Source: Nitrospirota bacterium | GTDB lineage: Bacteria > Nitrospirota > Thermodesulfovibrionia > UBA6902 | Assembly (NCBI GenBank): GCA_024277515.1 | Contig: JAJRVB010000089.1 | Coordinates: 1-16,790, forward strand | Reading direction: 5' to 3' | DNA length: 16,790 nucleotides | Shown here: positions 12,248-16,790 of the stretch, in pieces | Numbering within the stretch: the stretch's first letter is position 1 | Layout: each line of letters begins with the position of its first letter | Made by a program: the position numbers and the translations under genes | The notes under the pieces: model-generated | The model's input: the letters and a program-made list of their open reading frames with translations, nothing else | Told to the model about the DNA's origin: nothing | The model's database searches: none

Positions 12248-12913
12248 TCAAAGTACCGTTTCACCACCGGAAGACTGAATCGGCGCTTCCTGCAATATAT
12301 CACCTTTATATATCCAGACCTTTACTCCAATTCTTCCGTACGTTGTTCTTGCCTCGGACATACCGTAGTCAATGTCGGACCTGAACGTATGCAGGGGGAC
12401 CCTTCCCTCCCTGTACCACTCCGACCTCGCAATTTCAGCACCGGCAAGCCTTCCGCCGCATGCCACCTTGATGCCGAGCGCGCCGAACCGCATTGAAGAG
12501 GCCATAGCCTTCTTCATCGCCCTCCTGAATGCAATCCTTTTTTCGAGCTGAAGCGCAATATTCTCGGCCACAAGCTGTGCATCAAGTTCAGGCTTTCTTA
12601 TCTCTTTTATATCTATACTCAACTCTTTTCCCGTAATCTTTTCGAGATCCTTTTTCAGTTTTTCAACTTCCACTCCCTTTTTCCCGATAATGATGCCGGG
12701 TCTTGCCGTATGAATAGTTGCCTTGATCTTCTGCCCGGTCCTCTCGATCTCGACTTTGGAGACACCCGCGTGAAAAAGATTTACCTTTACGTATTTCTGA
12801 ATGGCCAGATCCTCAAACAGCTGATCTTTATAATTCTTTTTGGCATACCATTTGGAATTCCATGTCTTTATGATTCCAAGTCTGATGCCTATTGGATGTG
12901 TCTTTTGCCCCAA
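12248..12913 (-). CDS. rpsC: 30S ribosomal protein S3
   Basis: S3 forms part of the mRNA entry channel with S4 and S5. The 221-residue product starts GQKTHPIGIRLGIIKTWNSK, carries a KH domain with GKKG at about 77-80 (RPGIIIGKKGVEVEKLKK), and ends with RRAMKKAMASSMRFGALGIK, the HTFRSDIDYGMSEARTTYGR region and IGVKVWIYKGDI. The start is TTG at 12911-12913, seven bases after AAGGAGG, giving the family's standard MGQK beginning. An upstream TTG at 12917-12919 is only one base from the ribosome binding site and is rejected. rplP follows after 14 bases. Confidence 0.97.
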   Translation of the reverse strand: MGQKTHPIGIRLGIIKTWNSKWYAKKNYKDQLFEDLAIQKYVKVNLFHAGVSKVEIERTGQKIKATIHTARPGIIIGKKGVEVEKLKKDLEKITGKELSIDIKEIRKPELDAQLVAENIALQLEKRIAFRRAMKKAMASSMRFGALGIKVACGGRLAGAEIARSEWYREGRVPLHTFRSDIDYGMSEARTTYGRIGVKVWIYKGDILQEAPIQSSGGETVL

Positions 12914-12920
12914 AATCAAG

Positions 12921-12927
12921 CCTCCTT
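12921..12927 (-). promoter_or_regulatory. Ribosome binding site that sets the rpsC TTG start
   Basis: AAGGAGG on the minus strand ends seven bases before the TTG at 12911-12913. This is ideal spacing and excludes the TTG at 12917-12919, which is one base away. Confidence 0.85.
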
Positions 12928-12994
12928 ATAAATTCAACATACTGACATTAAAAAATATATAACAAAGTCTCATTAATTATCTCAATCCATCCGG

Positions 12995-13324
12995 CTATTC
13001 TTCAAGTAAAATTGTAATGTGACAGGTCCTTTTCCTGATAACGTCCGCCCTGCCCATGGCGCGGGGAGACATCCTCTTCATTGTCGGGCCCTGATCAACA
13101 AATACCTGCGATATCTTCATCGACTCCGGGTCCGCAACTTTTTTCTGCTCAGCATTTGCCATTGCGGACTTCAGCACCTTTGACACAATCCTGCTTCCCC
13201 TGTGAGGGAGAAAATCCAGGCTGATCATGGCATCTCCCGCCTTCTTGCCCTTGATCACATCCGTTACTCTCCTCACCTTCCTCGGTGTTATACGCACATA
13301 TTTCAGTTTAGCTCTTGTTTCCAA
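12995..13324 (-). CDS. rplV: 50S ribosomal protein L22
   Basis: L22 contacts all domains of 23S rRNA, and its long beta-hairpin lines the exit tunnel. The product gives ETRAKLKYVRITPRKVRRVT, SKVLKSAMANAEQKK, and the hairpin region FVDQGPTMKRMSPRAMGRAD followed by RTCHITILLEE. The length of 109 is normal. The start is TTG, with an in-frame TAA three codons upstream and GAGG nine bases before it. There is no nearby ATG. It lies between rpsS and rpsC, with an 81-base AT-rich spacer before the chosen rpsC start. Confidence 0.97.
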   Translation of the reverse strand: METRAKLKYVRITPRKVRRVTDVIKGKKAGDAMISLDFLPHRGSRIVSKVLKSAMANAEQKKVADPESMKISQVFVDQGPTMKRMSPRAMGRADVIRKRTCHITILLEE

Positions 13325-13344
13325 TTCAATTTACCTCGAACCGT

Positions 13345-13623
13345 TTATCTTCCTTTGTCTCTCTTGTCACCGGCATGTGATCTGAATGTCCGCGTGGGCG
13401 AAAACTCACCCAGTTTATGGCCTACCATATTTTCCGTCACATACACGGGAATAAACTTTCTGCCGTTATGCACTGCGAGCGTATGTCCTATAAAGTCGGG
13501 GGTGATGGTGGACCTTCTTGACCACGTCTTGATAACGTTTCTTTCATTTTTTTCATTCATGGCGAGAATTTTCTTCATCAGTTTTTCATCCACAAATGGT
13601 CCTTTTTTTAATGATCTCGGCAA
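13345..13623 (-). CDS. rpsS: 30S ribosomal protein S19
   Basis: S19 pairs with S13 in the head of the small subunit near A-site tRNA. The sequence reads PRSLKKGPFVDEKLMKKI, TWSRRSTITPDFIGHTLAVH, NGRKFIPVYVTENMVGHKLG and EFSPTRTFRSHAGDKRDKGR, complete at 92 residues. The start is TTG, seven bases after GGGAGG, and the conserved PRSLKKGPF N-terminus leaves no alternative. It is the first of three genes in a row (rpsS, rplV, rpsC) that start with TTG. Confidence 0.98.
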   Translation of the reverse strand: MPRSLKKGPFVDEKLMKKILAMNEKNERNVIKTWSRRSTITPDFIGHTLAVHNGRKFIPVYVTENMVGHKLGEFSPTRTFRSHAGDKRDKGR

Positions 13624-13670
13624 AACGTTTCCTCCCTAATAAATCCCAGGCCTGATTCCGTGACTGATTT

Positions 13671-14495
13671 CTATTTGGATTTCCTTCTCCTGACTATGAA
13701 TCTGTCAGTCTTTTTATTTTTTCTTGTCTTCCTGCCCTCCGGCTTGCCCCACGGAGAAACCGGCGGCCTTCCGCCTGAGCTCTTGCCTTCTCCTCCGCCC
13801 AGCGGATGGTCAACAGGATTCATGGCAACACCCCTCACATGGGGTCTTTTACCGAGCCAGCGGTTTCTGCCGGCCTTTCCTATGGATATATTTTCATGCT
13901 CAACATTTCCCACCTGGCCGAGTGTGGCCATACAGCCGGCAGGCACAAACCTTACCTCTGTTGAAGAGAGCTTTATCTGACACATCTTTTCGTCCTTGGC
14001 TACAAGCTGCGCATATGTACCGGCACTCCGCGCGATCTTCCCGCCCTGTCCCGGCCTGAGTTCAATGTTATGTATTATAGTGCCGAGCGGAATATTCTTC
14101 ACCGGAAGCGCGTTGCCCGTCTTGATTTCAGCGTCCGGCCCCGAGACAAGCGACTCGCCGACCTTTATCCCGAGAGGGGCCAGCATATATCTTCTCTCAC
14201 CATCGGCATATTTCAGCAGGGCGATACGCGATGACCTGTTAGGATCATATTCTATAGTTTCAACCGTGCATGGTATATTCATCTTGTCGCGCTTAAAATC
14301 AATCACACGGTATGACCGTTTATGTCCCCCGCCCTTCTGCCATACCGAGGTACGGCCGGAGTTGTTTCTGCCGCCCTTCTTTTTAATGGGTTTCAGGAGA
14401 GGTTTATACGGCTTCGTTGTCGTTATCTCTGAAAAATCCGAACCGCTCCTGAATCGGCAGCCGGGTGATGTTGGTTTATACTTTCTTATTCCCAT
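13671..14495 (-). CDS. rplB: 50S ribosomal protein L2
   Basis: L2 lies near the peptidyl-transferase centre and is needed for subunit association. The product has GIRKYKPTSPGCR, the RNA-binding GGRNNSGRTSVWQKGGGHKR (41-60), RSAGTYAQLVAKDE and the C-terminal NPVDHPLGGGEGKSSGGRPP, with H230 corresponding to the conserved E. coli His229. The end is very basic (RKNKKTDRFIVRRRKSK). The length of 274 is standard. The ATG abuts the rplW stop (TAA then ATG), so coupling is expected. Confidence 0.99.
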   Translation of the reverse strand: MGIRKYKPTSPGCRFRSGSDFSEITTTKPYKPLLKPIKKKGGRNNSGRTSVWQKGGGHKRSYRVIDFKRDKMNIPCTVETIEYDPNRSSRIALLKYADGERRYMLAPLGIKVGESLVSGPDAEIKTGNALPVKNIPLGTIIHNIELRPGQGGKIARSAGTYAQLVAKDEKMCQIKLSSTEVRFVPAGCMATLGQVGNVEHENISIGKAGRNRWLGKRPHVRGVAMNPVDHPLGGGEGKSSGGRPPVSPWGKPEGRKTRKNKKTDRFIVRRRKSK

Positions 14496-14786
14496 TTATA
14501 CACCTTCAATAAAATCAAGCTTGTCTCCCTCTTTCAGGGTCACAATGGCCTTTTTCCAGTCAGGCCGCTTGCCTTCATACCGTCCCATGCGCTTGGTCTT
14601 TCCCCTGTAATTCATGGTAGTGACCCTGTCCACCTTGACTTTAAAGATCTCTTCAACGGCATTCTTTATTTCAATCTTGTTCGCGCTCCTTGAGACCTTA
14701 AAGAGGACCTTGTTGTCCATCTCCTTCATGAGCGTTCCTTTTTCGGTCAGCATGGGGCCGTGTATGACATCATATGTATGCTTCAT
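14496..14786 (-). CDS. rplW: 50S ribosomal protein L23
   Basis: L23 sits at the tunnel exit and is the main docking site for trigger factor and SRP. The 96-residue product starts MKHTYDVIHGPMLTEKGTLM and holds VSRSANKIEIKNAVEEIFKV, VDRVTTMNYRGKTKRMGRYE and GKRPDWKKAIVTLKEGDKLD, a typical small L23. The ATG overlaps the rplD stop as ATGA and the stop abuts rplB, so three genes are chained. Confidence 0.98.
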   Translation of the reverse strand: MKHTYDVIHGPMLTEKGTLMKEMDNKVLFKVSRSANKIEIKNAVEEIFKVKVDRVTTMNYRGKTKRMGRYEGKRPDWKKAIVTLKEGDKLDFIEGV

Positions 14787-15409
14787 CCTAAATACGCCTC
14801 TTTCATCTTTTCAACCGCATCTCTGGAGATGAGCAGTTTTTCATGCGACAGTATTGTATAGACATTCAGTTCCTTGACACGCGCGACATTCACCCTCGGA
14901 ATATTCCTTGACGCCCGCTCAAGGGCCTCGTCCTTTTCAGGCACGACGATAAGCACATTATTTTTCAGTCCAAGGCCGTCAAGCAGGGCCCGCACCGCCT
15001 TTGTCTTTGGCTCTGCTACTGTTATGTCATCCATGATGATTACTTCACCGTCGGCAAACTTGGCAGTAAGGGCGGAACTGAGGGCCAGCCATTTAGCCTT
15101 TTTGGGCAGCTTGTATGAATAGTCTCTGGGCCTCGGGCCGAATACCGTCCCTCCCCCCTTCCATAAGGGTGACCTGTTGCTGCCTGCACGCGCCCTGCCC
15201 GTACCTTTCTGCTTGTACGGTTTTCTGCCGCCGCCCCTGACAAGCCCCCTGGTCTTGGTGCACGCGGTCCCCTGCCTCCTGTTCGCGAGATGGTTGCGTA
15301 CGACTTCATGAAGGAGGCCCTTTCTGACCTCAACCCCAAAAAGTTCATCAGGCAGATCGGCCTTTCCTACTGACTTGTTTTCCTTATTTATAATATCAGT
15401 CTGCGCCAT
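14783..15409 (-). CDS. rplD: 50S ribosomal protein L4
   Basis: L4 extends a loop into the exit tunnel; in E. coli it is also the repressor of the S10 operon. The sequence includes LHEVVRNHLANRRQGTACTK, the tunnel loop GGGRKPYKQKGTGRARAGSN, RSPLWKGGGTVFGPRPRDYS and a Rossmann-like C-terminal part with DITVAEPKTKAVRALLDGLG. The length of 208 is normal. The ATG shares a base with the rplC stop (TGATG). It cannot be told from this window whether L4 regulation occurs here, because any leader would lie upstream of tuf or rpsJ. Confidence 0.98.
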   Translation of the reverse strand: MAQTDIINKENKSVGKADLPDELFGVEVRKGLLHEVVRNHLANRRQGTACTKTRGLVRGGGRKPYKQKGTGRARAGSNRSPLWKGGGTVFGPRPRDYSYKLPKKAKWLALSSALTAKFADGEVIIMDDITVAEPKTKAVRALLDGLGLKNNVLIVVPEKDEALERASRNIPRVNVARVKELNVYTILSHEKLLISRDAVEKMKEAYLG

Positions 15410-16044
15410 CAGTTCTTGTTTTCAGCAACCGGCAATGCGGATTTAATGATAAGATAACCGCCATTTGCTCCGGGCACCGCGCCTTTCACAAGCATGAGAT
15501 TCTGTTCTTTTCTCACATCATATATTTCAATGTTCTTCACCGTGACCCTCACAGCGCCCATATTACCCGGTCCGGCAGTGTTTTTGTATACCCTGGAAGG
15601 AGACGCGCTCGCACCGACCGAGCCCGGGGCCCTGTTAAACATGGAACCATGAGATCCTGGACCGCCGCTGAAATTGTGCCTCTTCATGACACCCTGAAAA
15701 CCTTTTCCCTTTGAGGTGCCCACTATAGAGACTTTTTCCCCTTTGGCAAAAATGTCCACCGCAATATCATCTCCTGCATTAAATCCTTCCATATCTATTT
15801 CTTTTAAAAAACGATACAATGGCGATGATGTCTTCCGGAAGTGACCTTTCATCGGCTTGGTAACATTCTTTTCTTTCCTTATCAGATCAAACCCGACCTG
15901 GAGCGTTTCATAACCGTCTTTATCCTTCTCCTTTTTCTGTACCACCCTCACAGGGCCTGCCTCTATCACGGTAACGGGGATAAGACGCCCGTCTTCCGCA
16001 AACACCTGGGTAATGCCTATTTTCTTGCCGAGTATGCCTTTCAT
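15409..16044 (-). CDS. rplC: 50S ribosomal protein L3
   Basis: L3 is an early assembly protein whose extension reaches the peptidyl-transferase centre. The product begins MKGILGKKIGITQVFAEDGR and carries GTSKGKGFQGVMKRHNFSGG (109-128), PGSHGSMFNRAPGSVGASAS and NTAGPGNMGAVRVTVKN. The glutamine methylated by PrmB in E. coli is not at the matching place (GASAS here). At 211 residues it is full length. The ATG overlaps the rpsJ stop as ATGA, and the stop overlaps rplD by one base. Confidence 0.98.
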   Translation of the reverse strand: MKGILGKKIGITQVFAEDGRLIPVTVIEAGPVRVVQKKEKDKDGYETLQVGFDLIRKEKNVTKPMKGHFRKTSSPLYRFLKEIDMEGFNAGDDIAVDIFAKGEKVSIVGTSKGKGFQGVMKRHNFSGGPGSHGSMFNRAPGSVGASASPSRVYKNTAGPGNMGAVRVTVKNIEIYDVRKEQNLMLVKGAVPGANGGYLIIKSALPVAENKN

Positions 16045-16346
16045 AATTTTATCTCTACATCCACTCCTGCTGCCAGGTCAAGTTTCATAAGCGCATCAAC
16101 GGTCTGCGGAGTAGGATCAAGGATGTCCACCAGCCTCTTATGTGTCCTTATCTCAAACTGCTCTCTTGATTTTTTATCTACATGTGTAGACCTGAGAACA
16201 GTGATTTTATTTATTTTTGTCGGCAGCGGTACCGGGCCGGAAATCCTTGCTCCTGTCCTTTTTGCCGTCTCAACGATTTCCTTCACTGACTGGTCAAGCA
16301 GCCTGTGATCATATGCCCTTAAATTTATTCTTATTTTTTCATTCAT
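16041..16346 (-). CDS. rpsJ: 30S ribosomal protein S10
   Basis: S10 belongs to the head of the small subunit and, as NusE, also takes part in antitermination with NusB. The 101-residue product reads INLRAYDHRLLDQSVKEIVE, RISGPVPLPTKINKITVLRS, VDKKSREQFEIRTHKRLVDI and ends with LDLAAGVDVEIKL. The ATG has an AGAGGA site rather far upstream (about 12 bases), so initiation may be moderate. An 84-base spacer with no terminator lies between it and tuf, consistent with read-through from the str block. It overlaps rplC by four bases. Confidence 0.98.
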   Translation of the reverse strand: MNEKIRINLRAYDHRLLDQSVKEIVETAKRTGARISGPVPLPTKINKITVLRSTHVDKKSREQFEIRTHKRLVDILDPTPQTVDALMKLDLAAGVDVEIKL

Positions 16347-16430
16347 GTTATTGCGTTGTCCTCTGTGCCCCGTTATCCGTTCTTTATTTTCTTTTCACGG
16401 TCACGGCCTCCGGACACGATTTACGTTCCT

Positions 16431-16790
16431 TTATTCTATAACCTCGGTCACAACCCCTGCGCCTACGGTCCTTCCTCCCTCTCTCACTGCAAACCTCAGC
16501 TCCTTCTCCATCGCTATCGTCGCTATCAGCTCTATCTCCATCGTCACATTATCTCCAGGCATCACCATCTCCACTCCCTCAGGCAGATTCGCCACTCCAG
16601 TCACGTCCGTCGTCCTGAAATAAAACTGCGGCCGGTACCCGTTGAAAAAAGGCGTGTGCCGTCCTCCCTCTTCCTTTGTCAGCACATATACCTCTGCCTT
16701 GAACTTCTTGTGCGGGGTTATACTGCCCGGCTTTGCCAGCACCATTCCTCTCTCCACTTCGTCCTTCGCCGTCCCCCTCAACAAAACCCC
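16431..16790 (-). CDS. tuf: Elongation factor Tu, C-terminal part (5' truncated by window edge)
   Basis: EF-Tu delivers aminoacyl-tRNA to the ribosome as a GTP complex. Only domain 3 and the end of domain 2 are in the window: GVLLRGT at the edge, then LAKPGSITPHKKFKAEVYVL, TKEEGGRHTPFFNGYRPQFY, FRTTDVTGVANLPEGVEMVM and FAVREGGRTVGAGVVTEVIE. The frame is open to the right edge, so the gene continues beyond it. Isoleucine is encoded only by ATA (5 of 5) and arginine mostly by AGA/AGG (6 of 8) in this fragment, which is unusual for such a highly expressed gene. It leads into rpsJ without a visible terminator. Confidence 0.98.
   Translation of the reverse strand, partial: GVLLRGTAKDEVERGMVLAKPGSITPHKKFKAEVYVLTKEEGGRHTPFFNGYRPQFYFRTTDVTGVANLPEGVEMVMPGDNVTMEIELIATIAMEKELRFAVREGGRTVGAGVVTEVIE

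Noticed and set aside
12914..12919. Upstream TTG as the rpsC start
   Set aside because: It is one base from AAGGAGG, too close to be used. The TTG two codons later gives the family's MGQK N-terminus with a seven-base spacing.
12920..12994. Possible internal promoter between rplV and rpsC (TTGAGA and nearby TTATAT/TATATA in AT-rich DNA)
   Set aside because: The -10 match is poor at the correct spacing, and AT-rich spacers give such matches by chance.
16347..16430. Terminator or attenuator between tuf and rpsJ
   Set aside because: No stable stem followed by T residues was found. Short GTGAC/CCGTG repeats do not pair well.
1..16790. A novel defence, mobile or biosynthetic system
   Set aside because: Every coding region is a known housekeeping family in near-canonical order. 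No transposase, toxin-antitoxin pair, CRISPR repeat or unknown large gene is present.

Overview
The window is almost entirely one large ribosomal-protein superoperon read from the minus strand. It is a fused str/S10/spc/alpha cluster running from the end of tuf (16790 edge) down to rplQ (1503), followed by an elyC-like envelope gene with its own promoter. A truncated accA gene on the plus strand enters from the left edge and converges on elyC. I identify 33 protein genes and no rRNA, tRNA, CRISPR array or insertion sequence. No stretch over about 120 bases lacks a gene.

The organism is a bacterium of middling GC content. The ElyC/YdcF-type two-pass membrane protein suggests a double-membraned cell. 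Zinc-ribbon forms of S4, S14, L24 and L36, frequent GTG/TTG starts and ATA/AGG-rich codon use in tuf suggest a deep-branching lineage, for example Nitrospirota or a Desulfobacterota-like group. This placement is a guess; the sequence alone does not fix the phylum.

Minus-strand layout in order of transcription: tuf (3' end), then S10 block rpsJ-rplC-rplD-rplW-rplB-rpsS-rplV-rpsC-rplP-rpmC-rpsQ; spc block rplN-rplX-rplE-rpsZ-rpsH-rplF-rplR-rpsE-rpmD-rplO-secY-map-infA-rpmJ; alpha block rpsM-rpsK-rpsD-rpoA-rplQ; an intrinsic terminator; then elyC. The order is canonical except that adk, usual between secY and map, is absent. Many junctions are tightly coupled (ATGA or TGATG overlaps, abutting TAA-ATG).

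The products work together: ribosomal proteins of both subunits, initiation factor IF-1, EF-Tu, the RNA polymerase alpha subunit, the SecY translocon channel, and the methionine aminopeptidase that trims nascent chains.

The non-routine signals are mostly regulatory. A near-consensus promoter with about an 8-base leader sits directly before infA. A near-consensus promoter before elyC predicts a leaderless mRNA. Two AT-rich inverted heptamer-repeat spacers interrupt the operon ahead of secY and rpsE. Hairpins lie between infA and rpmJ and between rpmC and rpsQ. One third of the operon's start codons are not ATG. I found no evidence for a new defence, mobile or metabolic system here.
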